From Flagellatimonas centrodinii (lineage in GTDB: Bacteria > Pseudomonadota > Gammaproteobacteria > Nevskiales > Nevskiaceae): a DNA stretch of 64,000 nucleotides. Location of the stretch: the NCBI RefSeq assembly GCF_016918765.2, contig NZ_CP092104.1, positions 62,001-126,000 of the forward strand, in the 5' to 3' direction. The translations under genes and the position numbers were made by a program. This document shows, in pieces, positions 1 through 11,170 of the stretch (the first letter of the stretch is position 1; every line of letters begins with the position of its first letter). The notes below the pieces were generated by a model. It did not search any database, was not told the origin of the DNA, and saw only the letters and a list, made by a program, of their open reading frames with translations.

Positions 1-577
1 TGTACGAGCCGTTGGCGGTCACCGGTGCCTGGGCCCACGAGGTGGCGTAGGTGTCCCCCTTGTAGATGGTCAGGTGGTTCCAGATCGTCTCCAACCCCGA
101 CTGCGGGATCGGGAACGGCACGCCGCCGGTGGTGCCGGTGAAGCCGTTGCCGCCATCCACCAAATTGACGGCCGTGGCGTTCGCCTTGGTTTCGTCGTAG
201 ACGCCCTGTGGGTACGCCGCACTACGGTGGGTGGGATAGACCTTCATCTTCCAGTCCGGGTAGCGCTTCAGCAACGCCACCTGGCCCGGCGACAGGTTGG
301 CCTTGTACTTCTCCATGTTGGTGCTGTCGATGGTGAACAACGGCTTGTCGCCGGCATAGGGGTCAGGGTAATGACCGCCTTCGGAGAAGCCCGCCGGCAC
401 CGTGGTATTGCCGCCTGTCCATGCGGGGATGGTGCCAGCCGCGTTGGCGGCCTTCTCGGCCCCCATCGGTGTCAGCGTGGTGCCCAACTGCTGCGCCTGT
501 TCGGGCGAAACAGCGGCCATGGCCACAGACGACACCGCGGCTGCAAAAAGCCCTGCGGTGAGATGTTTGAAATTCAT
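1..577 (-). CDS. DUF1329 family outer-membrane-associated protein (3' part cut by window edge)
   Basis: The reading frame starts at ATG 577-575 and runs off the left edge, so about 192 N-terminal codons are visible. It begins MNFKHLTAGLFAAAVSSVAM, a classic signal peptide. The mature part has the pattern of DUF1329 proteins: an early TPMGAEKAAN stretch, an IPAWTGG motif, GHYPDPYAGDKPLF, and later FPIPQSG. Family knowledge: DUF1329 proteins are encoded with DUF1302 proteins, often near RND-type exporters, and are thought to act in the envelope on hydrophobic compounds or surface lipids; the exact role is not settled. It lies 24 bases downstream of the DUF1302 gene on the same strand, so the two are probably co-transcribed. 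The C-terminus and any further operon genes are outside the window. Confidence 0.85.
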   Translation of the reverse strand, partial: MNFKHLTAGLFAAAVSSVAMAAVSPEQAQQLGTTLTPMGAEKAANAAGTIPAWTGGNTTVPAGFSEGGHYPDPYAGDKPLFTIDSTNMEKYKANLSPGQVALLKRYPDWKMKVYPTHRSAAYPQGVYDETKANATAVNLVDGGNGFTGTTGGVPFPIPQSGLETIWNHLTIYKGDTYATSWAQAPVTANGSY

Positions 578-601
578 GAGATAGCCTCCGTTCGGTACAG
601 A

Positions 602-2488
602 TCAGAACGCGTAGGAAATGTTGACCGCGAGGAAGTCGCGATCCTTGTTCGGGTTGGCGCTGATGGCATAGCTGGGGTCCTGGCTGGCAGCACCCGGAGC
701 CTGCACGCCCGGTGCCAGTACGGTTCCCGGTGGCACCGCGTCGGTGCCCGAGAAGGTACGACCGCCGGTGAACACGGTGTAGGCGATGTCCGCCTGCCAG
801 CGCTGCAGGTAGTTGAAGCCGATGCCGACGCCGATGGCCTTGTTGCCTTCGGTGAAGTTGGGGCCGACGCCGTTGACGTCATGCACCCAGGCCAACCGCG
901 GCGACACGCCGACCGGACCGAGCAGGTTCTCGTAGTCCAGACGGGTCACCGCGCGATAGCCCCAGGAGCCCCGCGTGGCATAGCCCTCGTCATGACACGC
1001 ACCGCCCGAGGCGGCCGCCAGAACCGGTGCAATGTTCTGACACGAGGGCAGCGGCGTGCCGGGTCCGGCATAGGCCTTGCCGTCTTCCAGATCGAGGTGG
1101 TTGTAGCCCGCCTCACCCAGCAACACGAACTGCTGTGCACCGAACATCGGGCCGAAGGCCTTGGTGCCGGTGAACTGGACCTGATGCGCATTCACCGCAT
1201 CCCAGCCCCGGGTGTAGCCGGCGCCCACCGGCAGCACGCCATAGCCGCCGTAGTTCGGGTTGCCGAGCACTGCCAGCAGGACTTCCGTCGCAGCAATCTG
1301 CACTGGCAGATTGGGACGGTAGGTGTACTCTCCCTGCAGCGCCACACCGAACGGAACACTGGTGTTGAAGCTCAGGCCGTAGGTGTTGATGCCCTCGGGA
1401 TACTCGACGAAATAGCGGGTATCGCCGTTGAGCGTAAAGCCGGCCGGGGCCGGTGGCGGCGCATAGGCACTGGCACCGCTGGTGCTGCCGGGGATGCCGG
1501 CGGCACCGCCCCGGATACCCGACACCAAGGGCACGCGGCTGTGGTAGCGCAGGTAGTACAACCCGAACTCGGTGTAGTTGAGGTTCTCGGCGAAGTAGCG
1601 CAGGGCAATACCGTACTGCTGCTTCTCGTCTTCCACCTCCCGGTCCGGATCACGGTCGACCCAGAGCTGGGCTTCACCGGAGGTTCCGATACCGGTCGGC
1701 GGCTGGTTGTCGTCAAAGCGACGGCCGAAGCCGGTGAAGGCCTTGGTCGAGTCATCCGATGCCACGTCCGAGGTCGAGAAGTAGGAGCGCCGTGGGTCAA
1801 TCTCGATCTCGTCGAAATTGAGCATCCACAGGGCTTCCACCGACAGGTTGTCGGTGATGCTGGTCGACAGCGTCAGGGCGGTGATCGGCAGCAGTGCTTC
1901 TTTCAGCTCGGCGCCAGGTGCCCGCAGACGGGACACGTCAATCGGGTTGATGACGTTGAGGCCGTTCTGGATGAAGGTGCTCTCGCCCCAGCTCACCACC
2001 TGCTTGCCGATTCGCACATTGAGGGCGCGGCCGCCGAGGTCGAAGCGACCATAGGCGAAGAGGTCGAGCAGCTGCGAGTCGGACTTCAGACGGTCATTGG
2101 CCTGTGGGCCGAGCGCCTGCGGACCGGTGCGATCGTCGTTGGAAATCTCGAAGTCGTAGAAGTAGCTGTAGCGGGCGAAGACCCCGAAATCGCGCCACTT
2201 GAGTTCGAGGTCCTGGGTGGCCTTGGCCACGGCGCTGACCACGTCACCCTTCTCGTAGCGGAGATTGCCGTCATCGTCGTTCACCGAGCGGGAGGTCCCG
2301 CCATTGGTGATACCGATCAGCTCGGCGCTGGGGTCCTGCATGCGCCAGATGGCGCCGGCCGAGACCGTGGTGTCGAGCTGAACGTCCAGCTCGCCGATCT
2401 GGAAATTGTAGGCACTGGCATACCAGGGAATGGCGAGCATCGCGCTGCCGACCCCCGTATGAAGTACGCCCTTGATGAGCTTTCGCAT
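602..2488 (-). CDS. DUF1302 family outer-membrane beta-barrel protein
   Basis: A 628-residue protein starting MRKLIKGVLHTGVGSAML, with a signal peptide probably cleaved after WYASA. The mature start (YNFQIGELDVQLDTTVS) and the following alternation of short hydrophobic and polar stretches are typical of DUF1302 barrels; the last residues (VNISYAF) end in an aromatic residue as expected for BAM-recognised outer-membrane proteins. ATG 2488 is preferred because GAGGAGA sits 7-8 bases upstream and a signal peptide follows. An in-frame ATG at 2644 also has a GGAGAG, but the extra 52 residues are not signal-like. It is the first gene of a likely two-gene operon with the DUF1329 gene. The substrate cannot be read from sequence; the family is linked to surface lipid or hydrocarbon handling. 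Confidence 0.85.
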   Translation of the reverse strand: MRKLIKGVLHTGVGSAMLAIPWYASAYNFQIGELDVQLDTTVSAGAIWRMQDPSAELIGITNGGTSRSVNDDDGNLRYEKGDVVSAVAKATQDLELKWRDFGVFARYSYFYDFEISNDDRTGPQALGPQANDRLKSDSQLLDLFAYGRFDLGGRALNVRIGKQVVSWGESTFIQNGLNVINPIDVSRLRAPGAELKEALLPITALTLSTSITDNLSVEALWMLNFDEIEIDPRRSYFSTSDVASDDSTKAFTGFGRRFDDNQPPTGIGTSGEAQLWVDRDPDREVEDEKQQYGIALRYFAENLNYTEFGLYYLRYHSRVPLVSGIRGGAAGIPGSTSGASAYAPPPAPAGFTLNGDTRYFVEYPEGINTYGLSFNTSVPFGVALQGEYTYRPNLPVQIAATEVLLAVLGNPNYGGYGVLPVGAGYTRGWDAVNAHQVQFTGTKAFGPMFGAQQFVLLGEAGYNHLDLEDGKAYAGPGTPLPSCQNIAPVLAAASGGACHDEGYATRGSWGYRAVTRLDYENLLGPVGVSPRLAWVHDVNGVGPNFTEGNKAIGVGIGFNYLQRWQADIAYTVFTGGRTFSGTDAVPPGTVLAPGVQAPGAASQDPSYAISANPNKDRDFLAVNISYAF

Positions 2489-2830
2489 CGTGCAGTCTCC
2501 TCTGCTGTGATCATGGCCGCCGTACCGATCGGTCTCGACGGATGAAGCGGTAAAACCGCCCGCTGGAGGCGGACACAGCTCTCCCTCACCGGCCGCTTGC
2601 GAAACGCGCCGTGTGACTGAAAGGACAGAAGGGTTCTCCTCCATCTGTGTCTCTCCAATCGGGTTTCCCGACCCTTGGGCTGCTCATGACAGCCCTTACT
2701 CGTTGTGGGGCCATTGTGAACCAAAAACCCGTCGCTGGGGGATGGCACAATAACCGTTCGTCCGCTGCCCGCATCATGCCGTCGGAATCCCGTGCTGATG
2801 CGGGTTTCCGCTCTACTACTTTGGTCGTAT
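2489..2830. other. Intergenic region between DUF1302 gene and hslR (divergent)
   Basis: These 342 bases separate two divergent genes, so promoters for both should lie here. On the minus strand they include an open in-frame extension of the DUF1302 gene up to ATG 2644. I find no hexamer pair with good spacing in either direction and no convincing operator palindrome. Confidence 0.5.
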
Positions 2831-3229
2831 ATGGCGTCCTCCGACCTTGCCGTCCGCCTCGACAAGTGGCTCTGGGCCGCGCGCTTCTACCGTACCCGCA
2901 GTCTCGCCAAGGCCGCCATCGAGAGCGGCCATGTCCGCGTCGATGGCGACCGCAGCAAGGTGGCCCGCGAGGTCAGGCCCGGCATGCTGATCCAGGTGCG
3001 CCAGGGCTGGGACGAGAAGGAAGTGGCAGTGGTGGCGCTGTCGGATGTCCGCCGCGGGGCGCCGGAAGCCCAGGCGCTGTATGCCGAGACCGAGGCCAGC
3101 CTGGCCCGACGTGAACGCGAGCGGCTGGCCCGCCAGGCCGAGCCGCGGCCGGAACCGGCAGGCCGCCCCAACAAGAAGATGCGGCGGCTGATCAAGCGCT
3201 TCAAGCAGGACTTCTTGAGTGACTTGTAA
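2831..3229 (+). CDS. hslR: Heat shock protein 15 (Hsp15), S4-domain RNA-binding protein
   Basis: A 132-residue basic protein. The N-terminal S4 domain is clear: VRLDKWLWAARFYRTRS, then AIESGHVRVDG and the PGMLIQVR strand. The C-terminal tail is rich in Arg/Lys and ends RRLIKRFKQDFLSDL, as in Hsp15. In E. coli, Hsp15 binds free 50S subunits that carry a stalled nascent chain and helps ribosome recycling after heat shock; that is family knowledge. ATG 2831 was chosen because the S4 domain begins a few residues later; upstream in-frame starts would only add an unrelated stretch. No Shine-Dalgarno sequence is obvious. The gene stands alone and is followed by repeats. Confidence 0.88.
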   Translation: MASSDLAVRLDKWLWAARFYRTRSLAKAAIESGHVRVDGDRSKVAREVRPGMLIQVRQGWDEKEVAVVALSDVRRGAPEAQALYAETEASLARRERERLARQAEPRPEPAGRPNKKMRRLIKRFKQDFLSDL

Positions 3230-3240
3230 AGCGGAGTGAT

Positions 3241-3268
3241 GAGTTCTGAGTTCTGAGTTCTGAGTTCT
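3241..3268. repeat. Tandem heptamer GAGTTCT, four copies
   Basis: Four perfect GAGTTCT units follow the hslR stop codon, then a degenerate unit (GAGTGCC). Heptamer periodicity recalls the GGGAATC heptamers elsewhere in this window. No coding capacity or terminator is seen. Confidence 0.85.
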
Positions 3269-3340
3269 GAGTGCCGAGTAGCGGCAACGGCAATGCCGAC
3301 GGCGTGGCCGGTCGTCAGTGCCAACCTGTACCGCCTTCAT

Positions 3341-3440
3341 CTGTCATTGCGAGCCCGCGAAGCGGGCGCGGCAACCTCATCCGGTTGGCAGTGCCCGCGA
3401 TGACGAGATCGCCACGGGGCTGCGCCCCTCGCGATGACAG
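3341..3440. repeat. 100-bp MITE/REP-like element with 13-bp terminal inverted repeats
   Basis: CTGTCATTGCGAG at 3341-3353 is matched in inverse by CTCGCGATGACAG at 3428-3440 with one mismatch. Inside are two compact hairpins: GCCCGC-GAA-GCGGGC at 3353-3367 and GGGGC-TGC-GCCCC at 3416-3428. The TCATTGCGAG type of end is known from small interspersed repeats in several bacterial genomes. The element lies in the gap between convergent hslR and the symporter gene, a typical REP-like location, and has no reading frame of its own. Confidence 0.7.
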
Positions 3441-3479
3441 AAAAATGGAGGTCGCGATGACAGAGAAATGGAGGTCGCG
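3434..3479. repeat. Two 23-bp direct repeats next to the inverted-repeat element
   Basis: The unit beginning ATGACAG and ending GGAGGTCGCG occurs at 3434-3456 and again at 3457-3479 with one mismatch. A third partial start (GTGACA) follows. The first copy overlaps the right end of the 100-bp element, so this looks like a duplicated element end. Confidence 0.75.
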
Positions 3480-3502
3480 GTGACAAGGGTTGGGCTCTGC
3501 CA

Positions 3503-5044
3503 CTACCAGAAGGCGATCACCATTGCCGCGGTCAGCGCCACCAGCCCCCAGGCGGTGGCGCGCAGGGCGGCCGACTGCGGTGGGGTGGCGTCGACGTCGC
3601 TGACGGCGGCGGTACCTGCCGCGGCCGGCAACAGCGCCTGCCAGACCACGGCGGCGAGGGCCGACAGGCCGGTCAACAGCCCCGCGACGATGGTGAAATG
3701 GATGTCCAGCCAGCCGATCTGGGTGGCGATGAACCACGCCAGGCTGATGCCGTGCCCGGTGACCACCGCCCGCAGTGCCGCCGATGCCGTCAGTGACGGC
3801 CAGAAGCGCCCCAGCAGGAACACCGCCACCAGCGGCGGCGTGACGTAGGCGAAACCCTGTTGCAGGTAGTCGAAGAGGCCGGGAAACCGGTCGATCATCG
3901 GCGCCCAGATGGCTGCCAGCGCCATCAGCGTCAGTGTAATCACCCGCCCCAGTCGTGCCAGCGCCACCGGTGTAATGGCCGGGTTGCGGGCACGCACGAA
4001 GTCCACCGAAATCAGGGTGGAGGCCGAGTTCAGCGCCGAGTCGACACTGGACATGATGGCGGCCATCAGCCCCGCGAGAATGAGACCGGACAGGCCCACC
4101 GGCGCGTATTCGGCGATCAGGCGCGGAAACACCGTGTCGGCGCGGTCGAGGTCGGTGAACAAGGTCGCTGCCAGCGCCCCGGGCAGTACCATCAGGAATA
4201 GCGGCAGCAGTTTCAGCGCCGCAGCCAGCAGCGCTCCCCGGGTGGCGGTTTCGACATCGCGGGCCCCGAGCAGACGCTGTGCCACGTACTGGTTCATGGT
4301 CCAGTAGTAGAAGCCGAGCACCGGCAGGCCGATGAGCGTGCCCAACCACGGCAGCGACGGATCATCGATCGGACGGATCAGCGACAGGTGCTCCGGATCG
4401 AGCGCATCGGTGATCCGCGCCCACGAGTAGTCGAACTCGCCCAACACCAGCACACAGAGGATCGCCGAGCCCACCAGCAGCACCACGGTCTGCAGCACGT
4501 CGGTGTAGACCACCGCGCGCAGGCCACCGGCGGCGGTATAGAGCCCGGCAAAGATCGCCATCGCCGCACAGGTCCAGCCGAGGGTGAGGCCGGGGATGAA
4601 CAGCATCAGCACCAGCGCACCGGCGTACAGACTGCCGGCGGTGTCGAGTACGATCGACAGGAAAATGCTGACCGCAGACAGATATTTGCGCAGACGCGGA
4701 TCGAAACGCTGCTCCAACCATTCGGGAAGGGTGGTAACCCTCGCCCGCAGCAGTTTCGGCAGGATGAAGAAGGCGCTGAAGATCAGCACCAGCGCCGCCA
4801 TCCACTCGTAATTGGCGACCGCAATGCCGCTCTGCCAGGCAGCGCCCGGCAGACCGATCAGGGTGGTGGAGGAAATGTTGGAGGCGAACAGCGACAGCCC
4901 CACCACGCCCCAGCCCAGCGACCGTCCGGCGAGAAACAGGTCATCGGCATCCGGGCTGCGTCGGGTGACCCGCCAGCCGATGACCGTGACCACCACGAGA
5001 TAGCCGACAAGAACGGCGTAGTCCGCCGTGTGCAGCGCGCCCAT
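3503..5044 (-). CDS. Sodium/solute symporter, SGLT-like (SSF/SLC5 family)
   Basis: A 513-residue protein with about 14 hydrophobic segments along its whole length. Features of the SSF family include the N-terminal DYAVLVGYL start, FLAGRSLGW, SNISSTTLIGLPG and YTAAGGLRAVVYTD. FYYWTMNQYVAQRLLGA resembles the corresponding stretch of sodium/glucose cotransporters, and ALNSASTLISVDFVR is the usual site of Na+-coordinating Ser/Thr. It should import a solute, possibly a sugar, with Na+ across the inner membrane; the substrate cannot be assigned. GTG 5050 is a possible start, but GGAGG lies 7 bases before ATG 5044 and only 1 base before the GTG, so ATG is preferred. It is flanked by repeats on both sides and is probably monocistronic. 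Confidence 0.88.
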   Translation of the reverse strand: MGALHTADYAVLVGYLVVVTVIGWRVTRRSPDADDLFLAGRSLGWGVVGLSLFASNISSTTLIGLPGAAWQSGIAVANYEWMAALVLIFSAFFILPKLLRARVTTLPEWLEQRFDPRLRKYLSAVSIFLSIVLDTAGSLYAGALVLMLFIPGLTLGWTCAAMAIFAGLYTAAGGLRAVVYTDVLQTVVLLVGSAILCVLVLGEFDYSWARITDALDPEHLSLIRPIDDPSLPWLGTLIGLPVLGFYYWTMNQYVAQRLLGARDVETATRGALLAAALKLLPLFLMVLPGALAATLFTDLDRADTVFPRLIAEYAPVGLSGLILAGLMAAIMSSVDSALNSASTLISVDFVRARNPAITPVALARLGRVITLTLMALAAIWAPMIDRFPGLFDYLQQGFAYVTPPLVAVFLLGRFWPSLTASAALRAVVTGHGISLAWFIATQIGWLDIHFTIVAGLLTGLSALAAVVWQALLPAAAGTAAVSDVDATPPQSAALRATAWGLVALTAAMVIAFW

Positions 5045-5102
5045 GGGCACCCCTCCGTGGAAAAACGAGGCCCGGACCTAAGCACATCGACCGGTGAGGG
5101 GC

Positions 5103-8311
<3,209 letters not shown>

Positions 8312-8315
<4 letters not shown>

Positions 8316-9346
8316 GCGCGAGCGTCCTTGTCGGGCGTGATGAGCATGGCATCGCCGTAGCTGAAGAACCGATAGCGCTGTTCCACCGCGTGGCGATAGG
8401 CCGCCATCAGCCGGGCGTGCCCGCCAAAGGCGCAGACCAGCATCATCAGCGTTGATTGCGGCAGATGGAAATTGGTGAGCAGCCGGTCCACCGTCTTGAA
8501 GCGATAGCCGGGGGTGATGAACAGGCGGGTGTCACCCGGCCCAGGAGTCGGCAACCCTGCAGCGTCGGCCGCGGATTCGAGCGCCCGTGCAACGGTGGTG
8601 CCAACCGCCACCACCCGCCCGCCGGCAGCACGGGTGTCGATGATCGCCTGCCGTAGAGTCTCCTCGATCCGGTACCGCTCGAGGTGCATGCGGTGCTCGC
8701 GCAGATCATCCACCCGCACCGGCTGGAAGGTGCCGGCGCCAACATGCAGCGTGAGGGTGGCACGACGCACGCCGCGGGCGTCGATGGCGGCCAGCAGCGC
8801 GGCATCGAAATGCAGCCCCGCGGTGGGCGCCGCCACGGCGCCGGGATGACGCGCAAACACGGTCTGGTAGCGCTCGGCATCATCGGCATCAGGGGCATGC
8901 GTGATGTACGGCGGCAAGGGCAGCTGGCCGGCAGCTTCCAGAAAGGCCGGCAAATCGGCGGCGCCCTCCAGCCGCAGGTGGAACAGGTCGTCCTCGCGGC
9001 CGAGCACGGTCAACTCACGACCGCCGACGTGGAGCACGCCGCCGGCGCGGGGGGATTTGCTGACCCCCAGTTGTGCCCAGAAATGACGATCATCGTCGAG
9101 CCGCTCCACCATCACCTGCACGCGACCCCCGCTGGCCTTGTGCCCGAACAGGCGGGCGGGGATCACCCGGGTGTCGTTGAACACCAGCAGATCGTCCGGC
9201 GACAGCCGTTGGGGCAGCGCACGAATGACATCATCCTCTGCGGCGGGGCCGTCAAGCACCAGCAACCGCGCACCGGCCCGCTCGGCCGTCGGGTGCTGGG
9301 CGATCAGTTCGGGCGGCAGAAGGTAGTCGAAGTCGCTGCGACGCAT
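8312..9346 (-). CDS. queA: S-adenosylmethionine:tRNA ribosyltransferase-isomerase
   Basis: A 344-residue protein that turns preQ1 in tRNA into epoxyqueuosine using the ribosyl part of SAM. It matches QueA from the first residue ([19 protein letters not shown]) and contains [30 protein letters not shown], the [13 protein letters not shown] segment, HLERYRIEE, and the C-terminal [21 protein letters not shown]. Length is normal. It is the first gene of a three-gene minus-strand operon ending in tgt. The usual neighbour arrangement is queA-tgt; here a membrane protein is inserted between them. It is divergent from the tRNA-Leu gene, with 48 bases between. Confidence 0.96.
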
Positions 9347-9375
9347 CGGCGCATCTGATTTGGCAAAAGGGCGCG

Positions 9376-9381
9376 TATAAT
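9376..9381 (+). promoter_or_regulatory. -10 element of the tRNA-Leu promoter (TATAAT)
   Basis: A perfect TATAAT lies 14 bases before the first base of tRNA-Leu and is followed by a GC-rich discriminator (GCCGCGCC), typical of stable-RNA promoters under stringent control. No good -35 hexamer is seen at 16-18 bases upstream. Confidence 0.65.
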
Positions 9382-9394
9382 GCCGCGCCTCAGC

Positions 9395-9482
9395 GCCCGG
9401 GTGGCGGAATCGGTAGACGCAGGGGACTCAAAATCCCCCGAGGCAACCCCTTGTGAGAGTTCGAGTCTCTCCCCGGGCACCA
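9395..9482 (+). tRNA. tRNA-Leu (anticodon CAA)
   Basis: The acceptor arm GCCCGGG pairs with CCCGGGC, followed by A and an encoded CCA. The anticodon stem GGGGA/TCCCC closes the loop CTCAAAA, giving anticodon CAA (codon UUG). The T arm is GAGAGTTCGAGTCTCTC. The long variable arm makes it a class II tRNA, as expected for leucine. It is divergent from queA. Confidence 0.95.
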
Positions 9483-9498
9483 CGCTGAACAGGTCGGC

Positions 9499-10611
9499 TC
9501 AGTCGGCCGGCACCACACGCAGTACCGCACCGTTGTCGTCGTCGGTCAGGAGGTACAGCGCACCGTCCGGCCCGCTGCGGACATCGCGGATACGGGCCCC
9601 CAGCTCGGCAAACATCCGTTCCACATCCCGCAGTTGCCCATCGGCACTGACGGTCAGCCGGTGGACGGCCCGATCCGCCAGGGCGCCGACAAAGAAGCTC
9701 CCCTGCCAGGCCGGAAAGGCATCGCCGCGATAGCGCGTCAGACCGCTGGGCGCGATTGAGGGCGTCCAGTGCAGCAGCGGCTGCTCCATGCCCGGCAAGG
9801 CGCGATAGGGCGAAATCTGCGCACCGGAATAGTCGACGCCATGGGTGATCGCCGGCCAACCGTAGTTGTTGCCGGGGGCAATACGGTTGACTTCGTCCCC
9901 GCCGCGAGCACCGTGCTCGTGGGCGTACAGCGCCCCCTCCACCGAATCGAAAAACAGGCCCTGTACGTTGCGGTGGCCATGACTCCAGATCTCCGGCCGG
10001 GCACCCTCGGTATCAACATACGGGTTGTCGGCCGGCACCGAACCGTCGGCATTCAACCGCACCACGGTGCCCAGGTGATTATCCAGTTTCTGCGCCTGCT
10101 CGCGAAAATTGTAGCCATCCCCCAACGCCACCATCAGCGTGCCGTCCGGGCGCCAGGCCATGCGGCCGCCATAGTGCACCGGCGTGTTCTTCAATGGCTG
10201 CGCGGTGAAGATGGGCGTAACCTCCTGTAGCCCGTTGCCGACCAGCCGCGCCCGCACCACCCGGGTGTTGTTGGCCTTGGCGGTGCCGTGCGCAAACGAC
10301 AGATGGAGCAGGCCACTGTCGGCGAAATCGGGTGCCGGCAATACGTCGAACAGGCCGCCCTGACTGGCGACGAACACCGGCGGTAGACCTGCGACCGGTG
10401 CCGACTGGAGCTGTCCGTCGGCGATCACCCGGAGACGCCCGGCCCGCTCGGTGACCAGCATCCGCCCGTCCGGCAGGAACGCCAGCGACCACGGGTGGTC
10501 GAGGCCGTCGGCGACGGTTTCGACGCGGTAGTCGGGCGCATCGGCGGCGCCGGCGCAGGCGGTCACGGCGGCAAGCACACCGGCGGCGGCAAGACTGCGG
10601 ACTCGGGACAT
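9499..10611 (-). CDS. PQQ-dependent sugar dehydrogenase family (YliI/GSDH) protein, probable lipoprotein
   Basis: A 370-residue six-bladed beta-propeller protein of the soluble glucose/sorbosone dehydrogenase family (YliI/Asd-like). Visible family motifs are LDHPWSLAFLPDGRMLVTER, GGRMAWRPDGTLMVALGDG, WSHGHRNVQG, HEHGARGGDEVN followed by PGNNYGWP, and RYRGDAFPAWQGSFFVG. These include the Arg/His/Asn positions used for PQQ and Ca2+ in relatives. The leader MSRVRSLAAAGVLAAVTAC ends in a plausible lipobox (VTAC), so the protein is probably periplasmic and membrane-anchored. ATG 10611 is preferred over an upstream in-frame start because the signal peptide follows it directly. Substrate unknown. 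Its 3' end faces the tRNA-Leu gene. Confidence 0.85.
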   Translation of the reverse strand: MSRVRSLAAAGVLAAVTACAGAADAPDYRVETVADGLDHPWSLAFLPDGRMLVTERAGRLRVIADGQLQSAPVAGLPPVFVASQGGLFDVLPAPDFADSGLLHLSFAHGTAKANNTRVVRARLVGNGLQEVTPIFTAQPLKNTPVHYGGRMAWRPDGTLMVALGDGYNFREQAQKLDNHLGTVVRLNADGSVPADNPYVDTEGARPEIWSHGHRNVQGLFFDSVEGALYAHEHGARGGDEVNRIAPGNNYGWPAITHGVDYSGAQISPYRALPGMEQPLLHWTPSIAPSGLTRYRGDAFPAWQGSFFVGALADRAVHRLTVSADGQLRDVERMFAELGARIRDVRSGPDGALYLLTDDDNGAVLRVVPAD

Positions 10612-10700
10612 CAGGGTCTTCCGAAAGGGCTGAGCGCCGAGGATAGCGCGTCCCCCGGATCCTGCCGCATGCGGCATCATCGCGGCGAACACCTCACCGG

Positions 10701-11156
10701 ATGCTGTGCGTGAAACGCCTGATTCGCCCCACCCTGGCCCTGCTGGCCGCCGTGTTGCTCACCGCCGTGCTCGGCAGCGCGCTACAGACCCACTTCAACC
10801 TGGCGGCCTTGCGCGCGCTGGATGTCGCGGTGCCAATGGCGGTGCAACTGCGGACCACCGGCGCCGACCTGCTGGGCTTTGCCCCCGGCTATGCGGGGCT
10901 GGTGGCCGCAGGCTTTCTGGTCGCGTTCCTGGCGACCGCGCTGCTGCGTCGCCGCTGGCCGGGACGCCGCAGCCTGTGGTTTGCCTGCGCCGGGGCGGCA
11001 TCGCAACTGGCGATGGTGCTGGTGATGCAAGCGGTGTTCGGCCTGACCGCGCTGTCGATCGCCCGCAGCAGTGCCGGCGTGGCGGCGCTCATGCTCGCCG
11101 GCGCCGCCGGCGGCCTGCTGTACGCGCGCCTGGGCGCAAGGCCGACAGCGGCCTAG
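10701..11156 (+). CDS. Small hypothetical membrane protein (about four TM segments)
   Basis: A 151-residue hydrophobic protein with segments at roughly 9-28, 62-82, 92-112 and 120-143, separated by short Arg-rich loops (LRRRWPGRR). I recognise no family motif. Composition (mainly Ala, Leu, Val, Arg) matches the local GC-rich coding style, which supports a real gene. It starts at ATG 10701 and ends 14 bases before the AraC-type regulator, so the two may be co-transcribed. Function unknown. Confidence 0.6.
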   Translation: MLCVKRLIRPTLALLAAVLLTAVLGSALQTHFNLAALRALDVAVPMAVQLRTTGADLLGFAPGYAGLVAAGFLVAFLATALLRRRWPGRRSLWFACAGAASQLAMVLVMQAVFGLTALSIARSSAGVAALMLAGAAGGLLYARLGARPTAA

Positions 11157-11170
11157 GCATACTCGGCAGC

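Noticed and set aside
74-2545. A long plus-strand open frame of about 820 codons opposite the DUF1302 gene
   Set aside because: It has no recognisable domain and mirrors a real outer-membrane protein gene with signal peptide and Shine-Dalgarno. High GC makes such antisense frames common.
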